Shown here piece after piece: positions 1-7,926 of a stretch of DNA of 53,181 bases (within the stretch, counting starts at the first letter, position 1; each line of letters opens with the position of its first letter). The position numbers and the translations under genes were made by a program. The notes beneath the pieces are model-generated. The model made no database searches, was not told the DNA's origin, and saw only the letters and a list, made by a program, of their open reading frames with translations. Origin of the DNA: an uncultured Alphaproteobacteria bacterium (lineage in GTDB: Bacteria > Pseudomonadota > Alphaproteobacteria > Micropepsales > Micropepsaceae). The stretch lies in the NCBI GenBank assembly GCA_903862715.1, contig CAIOYY010000083.1, forward strand, positions 1 to 53,181. The letters are read 5' to 3'.

Positions 1-2
1 AT

Positions 3-554
3 ATCCCCCTACTGAACGGCCACCCCTTGCGTCTTGTGGTTCCGGGCTGGCCGGGCTCCTGCTCGCAGAAATGGCTGACGCGCATCTGGATCAGAGATCG
101 CGTGCATGACGGCGAAAAGATGAACGGTGCCTATCGAATGCCGGTTTATTCGGTCGCGCCGGGATCGGTTGTCCCCGAAGAAGATATGAAAATCATTGAA
201 TCATTACCGGTAAAATCGCTCGTCACCGCGCCGCAAACCGGCCATCGCGTGGCGCCCGGTGAAAGTTTCGAAGTGCGCGGTCATGCCTGGGCGGGCGACA
301 GATCAGTGTCGGCGATGCATGTCTCGATGGATTTCGGCAAGACATGGATGGAGGCGGAATTGGCCGAGCCCGCCAATCGCTATGCATGGCAGCGCTGGCG
401 CGCGAATGTCGTGCTGCCGGAAGCGGGCTATTACGAAATCTGGGCGCGCGCGACCGATTCCGAAAACATCATGCAGCCTCCCGTGACGCCGGGCTGGAAT
501 CCCGAAGGCTACAACAACAATATGCAGCACCGCATTGCGGTCTTCGCCGTATGA
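3..554 (+). CDS. Sulfite oxidase-type molybdopterin oxidoreductase, C-terminal part
   Basis: Partial gene: the frame is open from the first bases of the window, so the N-terminus and most of the Mo-cofactor domain lie upstream. The visible start (LNGHPLRLVVPGWPG, then a KWLTRI stretch) matches the end of the molybdopterin domain of the sulfite oxidase/SorA/SoxC family. The remaining ~120 residues match the Ig-like Mo-co dimerisation domain (VRGHAWAGD, SMDFGKTW, PGWNPEGYNNN). Family members oxidise sulfite or related substrates in the periplasm and pass electrons to a cytochrome c. The stop overlaps the start of the downstream cytochrome gene (ATGA), which supports a SorAB-like pair. The exact substrate cannot be told from this fragment. 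Confidence 0.9.
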   Translation: MPLLNGHPLRLVVPGWPGSCSQKWLTRIWIRDRVHDGEKMNGAYRMPVYSVAPGSVVPEEDMKIIESLPVKSLVTAPQTGHRVAPGESFEVRGHAWAGDRSVSAMHVSMDFGKTWMEAELAEPANRYAWQRWRANVVLPEAGYYEIWARATDSENIMQPPVTPGWNPEGYNNNMQHRIAVFAV

Positions 555-1036
555 TGCGAGGGTTTCACTGCCTTCTGCTGTTCGTGCTCATCGCTGCCGC
601 CGCGTGTTCGGAGGGAGCGGTGCAGATAACAGATCGAGTTGAGTCATCTCCGGCATCGACGCTGACACCCGACCAGCGGGCACGCGTGGCAACACTTGCG
701 GATGCGTGGCCGCTGGAGCCGTCCTATGCCGCCTCGTTTCAGGCGCTCGACCCACAAGCTACGTCGATGAAAGATGGCGCGGTCGTTTCGCTGTTCGATC
801 CGAACGATCCTCATTCCGGCCTCCCGGACGATGCGAATCGCGTCTTCATCGAAAGCTATTGCGCCGCCTGCCACTCACTGCAGCTCGTCATGCAGCAGCA
901 TATGGACGCCGCCGCTTGGGACGCGGTGCTGACCCGGATGGTCGCCGCGCGCGGCATGCCGGAGATGCGTCCCGATGTCCGACAATCCGTCCTCACCTAT
1001 CTCACCACGCATTTCGGTCCCGGCGGACAGCCGTAA
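551..1036 (+). CDS. Lipoprotein c-type cytochrome, probable electron acceptor of the upstream molybdoenzyme
   Basis: Predicted 161-residue exported protein. A hydrophobic signal ends in a lipobox (AAAAC, Cys19), so it is probably lipid-anchored on the periplasmic side. One haem c motif CAACH lies at residues 104-108, with Met130 or Met136 as candidate axial ligand. The start ATG at 551 overlaps the upstream TGA (ATGA), implying translational coupling with the sulfite-oxidase-like gene. By analogy with SorB of SorAB it should take electrons from the Mo centre; that role is inferred from context. A longer open frame runs upstream of 551, but it lies wholly inside the preceding gene in another frame. 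Confidence 0.85.
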   Translation: MMRGFHCLLLFVLIAAAACSEGAVQITDRVESSPASTLTPDQRARVATLADAWPLEPSYAASFQALDPQATSMKDGAVVSLFDPNDPHSGLPDDANRVFIESYCAACHSLQLVMQQHMDAAAWDAVLTRMVAARGMPEMRPDVRQSVLTYLTTHFGPGGQP

Positions 1037-1253
1037 CAGGCTGCAAATACTGGAAAAAAATGGGGACGCCGCGCTGCGGCAGCGCGAAAGCCGCTGAGGC
1101 AGGCGGCTTCCTGCCCTTCCGCTCCGTTCGGACGTCCAATCACCCCCGCGAAGATTTATTGGAAAGCCCGTATTACGAGACTCCCGCAAAGCCGGGCGAT
1201 GCCGTAATCTCCGCGCCTTCAATAACAATCACCGACAGGTGAGGAGGGAATTT

Positions 1254-3197
1254 ATGGGACGCTTGGGAACGCGCGCTGCCTTGGTAGCGGGCATGGGATT
1301 ATTTCTGCTGGGCTGCGAAGCGCAGAATCAAAACGCTGCGGAGGCGCCTGCAGAAGCGCCCGCCGCTGCGGAAGAGCAAGCCGCCGCTGCGCCTGCAGCA
1401 CCTGCTGCGGCGGCCTATGTCATTCAGGGCGGTACGCTGATTGACGGCAATGGCGGCGCACCGGTGGCGAATTCCGCCATCGTCGTCGAGGGCAATCAGA
1501 TCACGGCGGTCGGCATCAACGGTGAAGTCGCCGTGCCGGAAGGCGCCGAGATCATCGACGCCACGGGCAAATTCGTTCTGCCCGGCCTGATCGACGCGAA
1601 AGCCAACTGGAACTGGCATTACGGCGAACCCTACATCGCCTGGGGCGTGACCTCGGCGATGGTGTCGGGTGGCCGTAACAATGCCGGCCAGGCGCTTCGC
1701 GACGTGATCAATGCGGGCATGCTAGAGGGCCCGCGTCTGTTCATGACCAATGTCGGCATCGCCGGCGCCGGTCCGAACAATGACAAGGAAGACGAATATC
1801 TGCCGGGTGCGGGCGACCGTATCGTCTCTTCGGTAGAGCAGGCGGTCGCGCATGTTCAGGCCATGCATGAAGCGGATGCGGATTTCATCACCTTCGCCAA
1901 TGGCGACGGCGCGGTGGACATCCATGCCGCCGCTGTTGCGGAAGCGCAGCGCCTCGGCATGGCAGTGGTGTTCCGCTCGATGGGTCCGCAAGTACGCGCG
2001 CGTGAGGTTTGCGCGATGGGCGATGGGATCGTTTACGTCCACACCGGCAATGTCGGCACGCAGATCGCGGTCGATGAAGCCGCATGGGCGACCTATATCG
2101 GCCTGCCGCCCGACGCCTATTCCGATATGGACCCGGCGAAAGTCCAGCCGATGGTGGAACAGCTTCTCGCCTGTAATGCCTATCTCGAGCCCGACATGAT
2201 GGCAGCCCAGCGTGGCTTCCATCGCAATTGGGCACGCGTGCAGCAGGAAAACGAAACGTTCTATTCCGATGCGGCTTTGATGGCCTATTACCCGCAATGG
2301 CCGGCTTCGGGCGTTCTGGAAAACGTCAAGGATCCGGCGTTGTACCTCACCCCGGAACAGCTGGATGTGCGTACCCGCGGCTTCGCCAACATGATGGTCT
2401 TCCTGAAGGCCTATGCGGATGCGGGCGGCAAAATCGTTGCCGCTTCCGACACGCCGCAATCGCCGCCGGGTATCGGCATGCATCAGGAAATGACCTCCTT
2501 TGTCGAAGACATCGGTATGACTCCGATGCAGGCGATTCAGGCCGGTACGTCCTGGGTGGCTGACGGTTTCCTACTGGAAGACCTTGGCAGGATTGAAGCG
2601 GGCAAGCTCGCCGACATCATCATCGTGAACGCCGACCCGACGGTCGACATTCTGAACCTGCGCCAGATCGACACCGTCATGAAGGACGGTGTGATCCAGG
2701 ACCGCAGCTACGATCCGAATTATGGCGGTTCGCTCTTCAACAACAACGCGTTCAATGACGATCGTGATCTTGTCGAAGGTCTCGACTGGGTTGCGGCTCT
2801 GAAGGATGCCACTTGGCGTCCGAATGCCCGCAATGGCGGTTGGGGTCAGACGGGCGGCATCGATTCCCGGATCGCTCCGACGCCTGCGATCGAGAAACTC
2901 GTGCCGTACACCATTCCGCGCGGTACAGCCGATACGCAGGTGACGATCACCGGCTTCAACTTCGTCGAGGGCTCGAAGGTGCTCGTCGAAGGCCAGGAAG
3001 TTCCGGCAACGATCACCAGCCGTACCGAGATCACGGCAACCGTTCCTGCCTCGGCGCTCGCCAATGTCGGCCTCATTGACATTGTGGTGCAGAATCCGGA
3101 ACCGGTACACAGCCATGTCTGGGGTGACACCTCAAACACCGCGCATGTGCTCGTACCGCTGGAGACGACGAAGATTCTCTCTGCCGATCACTGGTAA
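1254..3197 (+). CDS. Exported amidohydrolase-fold lipoprotein with C-terminal IPT/TIG-like domain (HxH lost)
   Basis: Predicted 647 residues. The ATG at 1254 is preferred over an in-frame GTG at 1239 because a strong GAGGAGGG site (1241-1248) lies between them. The order is a lipoprotein signal (lipobox LLGC, Cys21), an Ala/Pro/Glu-rich linker (residues 24-54), an amidohydrolase/imidazolonepropionase-like composite domain (GGTLIDG, ATGKFVLPGLID, MTPMQAIQAGT, GRIEAGKLAD), and from about residue 540 a beta domain resembling IPT/TIG (TITGFNF). Where family members carry the HxH metal ligands after PGLID, this protein has Lys116 and Asn118. The late Asp (AASDTPQ) and other His residues remain. 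It is a close paralog of the gene at 10289. Substrate and even hydrolase activity are unknown. Confidence 0.85.
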   Translation: MGRLGTRAALVAGMGLFLLGCEAQNQNAAEAPAEAPAAAEEQAAAAPAAPAAAAYVIQGGTLIDGNGGAPVANSAIVVEGNQITAVGINGEVAVPEGAEIIDATGKFVLPGLIDAKANWNWHYGEPYIAWGVTSAMVSGGRNNAGQALRDVINAGMLEGPRLFMTNVGIAGAGPNNDKEDEYLPGAGDRIVSSVEQAVAHVQAMHEADADFITFANGDGAVDIHAAAVAEAQRLGMAVVFRSMGPQVRAREVCAMGDGIVYVHTGNVGTQIAVDEAAWATYIGLPPDAYSDMDPAKVQPMVEQLLACNAYLEPDMMAAQRGFHRNWARVQQENETFYSDAALMAYYPQWPASGVLENVKDPALYLTPEQLDVRTRGFANMMVFLKAYADAGGKIVAASDTPQSPPGIGMHQEMTSFVEDIGMTPMQAIQAGTSWVADGFLLEDLGRIEAGKLADIIIVNADPTVDILNLRQIDTVMKDGVIQDRSYDPNYGGSLFNNNAFNDDRDLVEGLDWVAALKDATWRPNARNGGWGQTGGIDSRIAPTPAIEKLVPYTIPRGTADTQVTITGFNFVEGSKVLVEGQEVPATITSRTEITATVPASALANVGLIDIVVQNPEPVHSHVWGDTSNTAHVLVPLETTKILSADHW

Positions 3198-3216
3198 GCA
3201 TTAAAATGCAGAAGAG

Positions 3217-3247
3217 GCGGCGGGTCGAAAGGCCCGCCGCTTTTTTT
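3217..3247 (+). terminator. Rho-independent terminator
   Basis: Perfect 8-bp GC stem (GCGGCGGG at 3217-3224 pairing with CCCGCCGC at 3233-3240), 8-nt loop, then seven T. It sits 20 bases past the stop of the amidohydrolase gene and should end that transcript. Confidence 0.9.
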
Positions 3248-3312
3248 ATGCGCGGAAGGATGGAAGGATGCGCGCCCGCGCCGCGATGAAGCGGCACTAT
3301 CCGTTCGAGACC

Positions 3313-3669
3313 TTACTTGTTCCAGGTCGAGGCGACGTGGTCCGGGTCATCCTGCGAACGGCGCTCATGCGACAGGAAGTCATAATAGCCGCAGCGCCCG
3401 CCGGGATATTCGCGGCAGATCTTCGGGCGTGCGGTGTAGATGGTACAGCGCCGTTCTTCGGTGTCGAAGAACTGGCAGATGGCGCCGAAATGTTTGTCGG
3501 CCTTGCGGCGCATCGCATATTCCGCTTCAGGGTCCTTCTTCGTGTATTTCTTCTTCGCCTGCTCGAAGCTGAGGCCGAAATGCTTGGCCAGCCGCTGCAC
3601 GTCGGTCTTGTTCAGCTGGATCAGCGGGTAAGAGCAGCAATAGCCGGGACACTTCGCGCAATTGTACAT
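3313..3669 (-). CDS. YkgJ-family cysteine cluster protein
   Basis: 118 residues, cytoplasmic, no signal peptide. It is rich in ordered Cys: CAKCPGYCC at the N-terminus, then C in GAICQF, RRCTIY, PKICREYP and GRCGYY. This is the pattern of the YkgJ/UPF0153 zinc- or iron-chelating cysteine cluster family (PF03692-type). Molecular function of the family is not established. The gene is convergent with the terminated amidohydrolase gene and stands alone. Confidence 0.85.
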   Translation of the reverse strand: MYNCAKCPGYCCSYPLIQLNKTDVQRLAKHFGLSFEQAKKKYTKKDPEAEYAMRRKADKHFGAICQFFDTEERRCTIYTARPKICREYPGGRCGYYDFLSHERRSQDDPDHVASTWNK

Positions 3670-3885
3670 CTGTTCACATTCTCGGAATCGGTCTCATCGG
3701 GATAGCATGGATTAGGCCTTGAGCGTCAATCGCAGCGGACCGATACATCAAATGTCCTAAAGCCTTACCTGACGCATGTTTAAGCGGAGCGCTCCGCCGG
3801 ACGGCAGAGTAAAGGCATCTTGCCGAAGCTCCGACCTGACGTTAGCGTTGCTCTAGGGTCTCCTCTCCTCGAAGTCTCACAACAG

Positions 3886-4995
3886 ATGAACCTCCGTCGC
3901 TCGCTCGTGCTTGGGCTCGCTGTGTTGGCGCTCGTCTCGGCGAGCGCCGTGGCGCAGGAAATCGAGGTCCCTCTGACCGCTCCGGCCGCCGCGCCAGCCG
4001 ATACAACGCTGACCATCGGCACACGGGTCGTGCCGCCCTTTGCCTTCAGGGACAATACGGGCGAGTGGGCCGGGCTCTCCATCGAGTTATGGCGTGATAT
4101 TGCGGCCCGGCTCGGGCTTACCTACCGCTTTGAGGAAGCAAGTCTTGCCGAACTCGTCGACGGCACGGCGTCAGGCCGTTTCGATGCCGCCGTCGCCGCG
4201 CTCACCGTCACCGAGGAACGCGAGCGTATGCTCGACTTCACCCATCCCTTCTTTTCGACGGGCCTCGCCATAGCGACGGCTCCCAGCGAAGGCTCGGTGT
4301 GGGCAACGTTAAGCGGGCTCGTCACCTGGCAGGCGATGCTGGTCGTCGCCTTTGTCGTCCTCGCGCTTGTTGTTGTCGGCCTTCTCCTCTGGGCCACCGA
4401 ACGTCACCGCAATGCCGAATATTTCGGCGGGCCGCCGCTGGACGGCATTGCGGGCGGCGTATGGCTGTCGCTCGCCATGCTGGTCACGACGCAATATGCC
4501 GATCAATCGCCGCGCTCGCTGGCCGGACGCTTCGTCTCCACCCTATGGGTCATCGCCAGCATTTTCCTGTTCACGGTCTTCACCGGCATCGTCACATCGG
4601 CGCTCACCGTGCAGCAGATCGACGGGCGCGTGCGGGGGGTATCCGATCTTCCGAACCTGCGCGTCGGAACATTGCAGGGATCGACCAGCGCGGCATGGCT
4701 GGTGGAGGAGCGCATTGTCGCCGCACCCTTCGATACGGCAGAGGCGGGAATGACCGCGATCGAGGACGGCGCCATCGACGCCTTCGTTTACGATGCGCCG
4801 GTCCTGAAACACCTTGCTTTGACCGAATTTGCGGGACGTGTGGTGGTATTGGGTGGCACCTTCGCACCGCAGGATTATGCCATCGCCCTGCCGGAAAACA
4901 GCCCGTTGCGCGAGGCGATCAACCGCGAGCTCTTGGCCATCAAACAGTCCGACATCTGGGCGCAGCGGGTCTTCCAATATATTGGCGACCGATAG
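3886..4995 (+). CDS. Glutamate-receptor-like ion channel with split periplasmic binding domain and atypical pore
   Basis: 369 residues from ATG 3886; an upstream TTG is unlikely because the signal peptide (residues 1-23, AVAQ) begins here. The layout is that of prokaryotic ionotropic glutamate receptors (GluR0 type). The first lobe of a type-3 solute-binding domain spans about 40-135, with a DFTHPF signature. A membrane segment lies at 150-170, a pore loop near 193-212, a second membrane segment at 215-240, and the second binding lobe at 247-360. In the K+-selective members the filter reads TVGYGD; here the equivalent stretch is TTQYADQSP, one residue shorter and lacking both glycines. Ligand gating is inferred from architecture. 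Ion selectivity cannot be predicted. Confidence 0.8.
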   Translation: MNLRRSLVLGLAVLALVSASAVAQEIEVPLTAPAAAPADTTLTIGTRVVPPFAFRDNTGEWAGLSIELWRDIAARLGLTYRFEEASLAELVDGTASGRFDAAVAALTVTEERERMLDFTHPFFSTGLAIATAPSEGSVWATLSGLVTWQAMLVVAFVVLALVVVGLLLWATERHRNAEYFGGPPLDGIAGGVWLSLAMLVTTQYADQSPRSLAGRFVSTLWVIASIFLFTVFTGIVTSALTVQQIDGRVRGVSDLPNLRVGTLQGSTSAAWLVEERIVAAPFDTAEAGMTAIEDGAIDAFVYDAPVLKHLALTEFAGRVVVLGGTFAPQDYAIALPENSPLREAINRELLAIKQSDIWAQRVFQYIGDR

Positions 4996-5124
4996 ACGGC
5001 TCTGTCGCATTCGCCTCGCGCCCGCTACGCACGTTCTTTCGCCCTCGCGCGAAGCTGCTATGATTTGCCTAAGCCTTAAATTGGTAGGTGTCGAACAGAC
5101 GCCGCGAAAAAAGGGGGAGTTCGA

Positions 5125-6054
5125 ATGCCGGTCGACGCAAGGTTCAAGGCACTTCACGCATCGCGCATCGTCTGGCTTAGCACCATGGCCCTGCTTGCCG
5201 GCTGTACGCAGGAAGCAGCGGAAACGACCGAGGCAGCGCCTCTATCCGTTACGGAAGCCGCCACGGATATGTCGTTCATGCCGGTGATGCCCGCTACGCC
5301 GCAGGACCATGTCCCGAGTCTTGCAGGCTGGTGGCAGCACAATGTTTCCCATCTCGCCGATCCTGAAACGGGCGAAGGGCCGGTCAGCCATCTTCCCGGC
5401 ATGCAGCACCTCTACGGACAGGATCGCGGGCAGGGCCTCCCCGGCACCGATCTGTGGATCGGCAATTACAACGATCCCCTATTGCAGCCATGGGCCGCCG
5501 ATCTCATTCGCGCGCGCGGCGAAAAGGAGCAGTCGATGGGCCAGTCCGATTGGCAGCTTCTGCAGCTCTGCATGCTGGTCGGCACGCCGCATATCCTTCT
5601 GCTGCGCGATCCGGTCGAATTTCTGCAGGAAGACGACATGGTCACGATCTTCTATCACCGCGATCAGCAGGTGCGCCGCGTCTCGATGAATGCGCAGCAT
5701 CCCGAAAATGTCGTGCCTTCGCCGTACGGCCATTCCGTAGGCTGGTATGAGGGCGAGTCGCTGGTCATCGACACGGTCGGCATGACCAATGTCGGTCCCA
5801 TCGATTATTACGGCACGCCGCACACCGATGCTCTGCATGTCGTCGAACGCTATACCGTGATCGAAGACGGTGCGGCATTACATGCCGAGGTCTTCGTCGA
5901 GGATGCCGGCACATTTACCGCGCCCTGGATGGGGACACAGCGTTACGACCGTTCGCGCCGCGAGCAATATGAGGAAATCCGTTGCGCCGATAATCCGCGC
6001 GACACTGAAGGCGGCGAATATCCAATCCCGACCGATCTGACGGCGGACTTCTGA
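5125..6054 (+). CDS. Uncharacterised exported lipoprotein, paralog of the two genes at 6308 and 7126
   Basis: 309 residues, with a signal and lipobox LLAGC. The C-terminal half carries the signature of a large uncharacterised secreted family: YGHS, W/HYEG-ES-LVIDT, a GTPHT element, HVVERY, VEDAGTFTAPW. I recognise the family only as conserved hypothetical proteins that often occur as multiple paralogs beside PQQ dehydrogenases and amidohydrolases. The gene points toward the minus-strand cluster holding its two relatives. A purine-rich site (AAAAAAGGGGGAG) precedes the ATG. No catalytic residues can be assigned. Confidence 0.75.
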   Translation: MPVDARFKALHASRIVWLSTMALLAGCTQEAAETTEAAPLSVTEAATDMSFMPVMPATPQDHVPSLAGWWQHNVSHLADPETGEGPVSHLPGMQHLYGQDRGQGLPGTDLWIGNYNDPLLQPWAADLIRARGEKEQSMGQSDWQLLQLCMLVGTPHILLLRDPVEFLQEDDMVTIFYHRDQQVRRVSMNAQHPENVVPSPYGHSVGWYEGESLVIDTVGMTNVGPIDYYGTPHTDALHVVERYTVIEDGAALHAEVFVEDAGTFTAPWMGTQRYDRSRREQYEEIRCADNPRDTEGGEYPIPTDLTADF

Positions 6055-6072
6055 GATAACGCAAAACACGAA

Positions 6073-6131
6073 TGTCATCCCCGGCGAGGACAAACCCTTC
6101 GGTTTGTCGGAGGGAAGGGGACCGAGGTGCC
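6073..6131. repeat. Dispersed intergenic repeat, family A (degenerate copy)
   Basis: Begins TGTCATCCCCGGCGAGGA and ends in an AGGGAAGGGGACCGAGGTG block, with a small hairpin (GACAAAC/GTTTGTC) inside. Related copies lie at 31871, 38726, 40732 and 41308. It occupies the gap between convergent genes; the rest of the gap (to 6307) shows nothing else clear. Confidence 0.6.
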
Positions 6132-6307
6132 AACATATGCGCCGATGGCATCGTCGCAAGCCGGCGCAATAGATTTATAGGAATATTGCACCGTCCAGCG
6201 GTGCCGTTTGAGCCTACTTGGCTTCCCTTCCTTGGCGCGCATTCCCAGGATTCCGGGAAATGCGTCGCTCGCCGGGAAGGACAGTCTATTCTAAATCGTC
6301 CGCTTCT

Positions 6308-7129
6308 TCAGAACGGATAGGTATATTCCGCGCGCGGTATCATCTGGTTGGTTTCTTCACCCAGTGCGCGGTTGTTCTCCTGACAGATCTGCTCGTCGAG
6401 CGGCTCGCCCGGACGCGCTTCGAAATAGGTCAGCGCCGACCATGGCATCGTAAAGGCGCCCGGATCTTCGACGAAGAAATGCACTTCGATCCGGTCGCCG
6501 CCATTTTCTGGATCCGGAATGATGCGATAGCGCTCCACCACATGCATCTGTTCGGTCTGCGGCGTCCCGTAACGGTCCACCCAGGGTTTGTCGTTCAGGC
6601 CGATCGTGTCGATCACCAGCGTGTCGCCTTCGTAATGGCCAATGGAATGACCATACCAGGACGGCGTCAGATTCTCTGGGTGCTCGGCATTCATGTGGAT
6701 GACGCGCGATTGATGCGCGCGCGCATAAAGAAACATCACGATGTCCGGCGTTTGAACGATCTGTACAAGATCGTTCAGCTGCAGAATTCCGGGCACCCCG
6801 GAGGGGCGGCAAGTCTGCTGCGCGGTACCAGCTTCCTCGCCGGCCGCTTCCTTGGCGCTCTGTGCAGCGATGCGTTCTGCAGCCCAGGGCTGCAGGATCG
6901 GGTTCGTGATGTCGCCGCGGTAATTGCCGACATTCGCAACGAACTCGTAGGGATTGTCCGGCGGATTTTGCACCGGTCCCGGACCCGATGGCGGAGGAAA
7001 ATGAGGGCCCAATGGCTTCGCCCACAAATTCACGCCGAAATCCGGCGGCGCCACGTCCTGCGCCAGCGCGGGAGCGCTCAGTGACAGGCACGCAACGCTG
7101 AAGAGGAGTGCTTTTTTCAGAGAGTTCAT
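6308..7129 (-). CDS. Uncharacterised exported protein, same family as 5125 and 7126
   Basis: 273 residues from the ATG at 7129, which has GGAGTG upstream and overlaps the preceding stop (ATGA); a longer open frame to 7177 lies in the neighbour and was not used. Cleavable signal peptide (ALAQ). A Pro-rich segment follows, then the family core: LQPWAAERI, QIVQTPD, NAEHPEN, YGHSIGHYEGDTLVIDT, DRYGTPQT, HVVERY, VEDPGAFTMPW. Translational coupling with the interrupted paralog and position after the PQQ dehydrogenase suggest a shared transcript 9699 to 6308. Function unknown; a periplasmic binding or lyase-like role would be guesswork. Confidence 0.8.
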   Translation of the reverse strand: MNSLKKALLFSVACLSLSAPALAQDVAPPDFGVNLWAKPLGPHFPPPSGPGPVQNPPDNPYEFVANVGNYRGDITNPILQPWAAERIAAQSAKEAAGEEAGTAQQTCRPSGVPGILQLNDLVQIVQTPDIVMFLYARAHQSRVIHMNAEHPENLTPSWYGHSIGHYEGDTLVIDTIGLNDKPWVDRYGTPQTEQMHVVERYRIIPDPENGGDRIEVHFFVEDPGAFTMPWSALTYFEARPGEPLDEQICQENNRALGEETNQMIPRAEYTYPF

Positions 7130-7860
7130 GGGGTCACTCCTTCCACGCTCGAAATGTCGCGGTGTTCTTCGCCGCACACCCAGAAATCGAAATGCGAGAT
7201 GTCATCGCGCTTCGTAAAGACGAAACGCGCATCCCAGGGCTCTGCGTAAACCGCGGGATCAGTAATGGTCACGACGACTTCGAGATGCGTGTCGTCGATT
7301 TTCGTCATGCGCTCGGCGATATGCAGATCGAAGGTGGAGGGCAGGCCCGTATCGTCGAGGAAGGTCGTATAGGTTTTGAAGCCGAGCACTTCAGTGGCAA
7401 ACGTGTCGCCGTCCCAATGCCCATAGGCATTGCCCGCGAAATAGGGAAAGAGATCGTTGATATCGCCCACCGGCACATCGACAGGGATGACACGGTACAT
7501 CGCATTGCGTTCATACAGGATCACCATTTCCTCAGGCGTCTGCACGATGCGGAACGGGTAAGGCTGCTGCCACACGCGCGGCAATCCATCGGGCGAGCAC
7601 CAGACGCGCGAATGATCTTCCAGTTCGCCCGAGCGCAGCTGCGCCATGTTCTATTCGTATTGCGCGCGTCCCTCTTCGGTGAAGGGAATATCGCTGCCGT
7701 CCATGGGCAGGATGCGCGGGGCGTAGGTTTCCGTCCACCACACGCCGGACAGATCGCGCGCGCCTTCCGGCACCGCTTCGTCGGCGAAAACGCTTTGCGC
7801 CCATATTGCCGACGCGGTCATCACCGCGAAGGTCATGCAACTCTGCTTCCACACTGACAT
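7126..7860 (-). pseudogene. Third paralog of the exported family, interrupted by an in-frame amber stop
   Basis: Two pieces in one frame: 7860-7654 encodes a signal peptide (IWAQSVFA) and the first 69 residues ending AQYE, then TAG at 7653-7651, then NMAQLRSGE and the rest of the family core (GLPRVWQ, PFRIVQTPEEMVILYE, YGHWDGDTF, HIAERM). Only the stop separates the halves; there is no frameshift. A single base change would restore sense. So this is either a recent nonsense mutation, a base-calling error, or a gene read through at TAG. An ATG two codons past the stop could give a leaderless 173-residue product that would stay cytoplasmic. It is the second gene of the minus-strand cluster, 66 bases after the PQQ dehydrogenase. 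Confidence 0.75.
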
Positions 7861-7926
7861 GCAAAACTCCGTGCACGGGCCATCGTCCTTTTGGACGTTG
7901 TCCCTTATACGTTTAGGACCTGCGGT

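Noticed and set aside
1037-1253. Possible small gene or RNA before the 1254 gene
   Set aside because: Only GC-rich sequence with weak self-complementarity (GCCGCGCTGCGGCAGCGCG) and no ribosome site or conserved start was seen.
1722-2483. 253-codon minus-strand open frame
   Set aside because: Antisense to the amidohydrolase-like gene, His/Arg-rich shadow.
6073-6131. CRISPR-like repeat
   Set aside because: The repeat copies are far apart and irregular, with no spacers or cas genes; they are dispersed intergenic elements.
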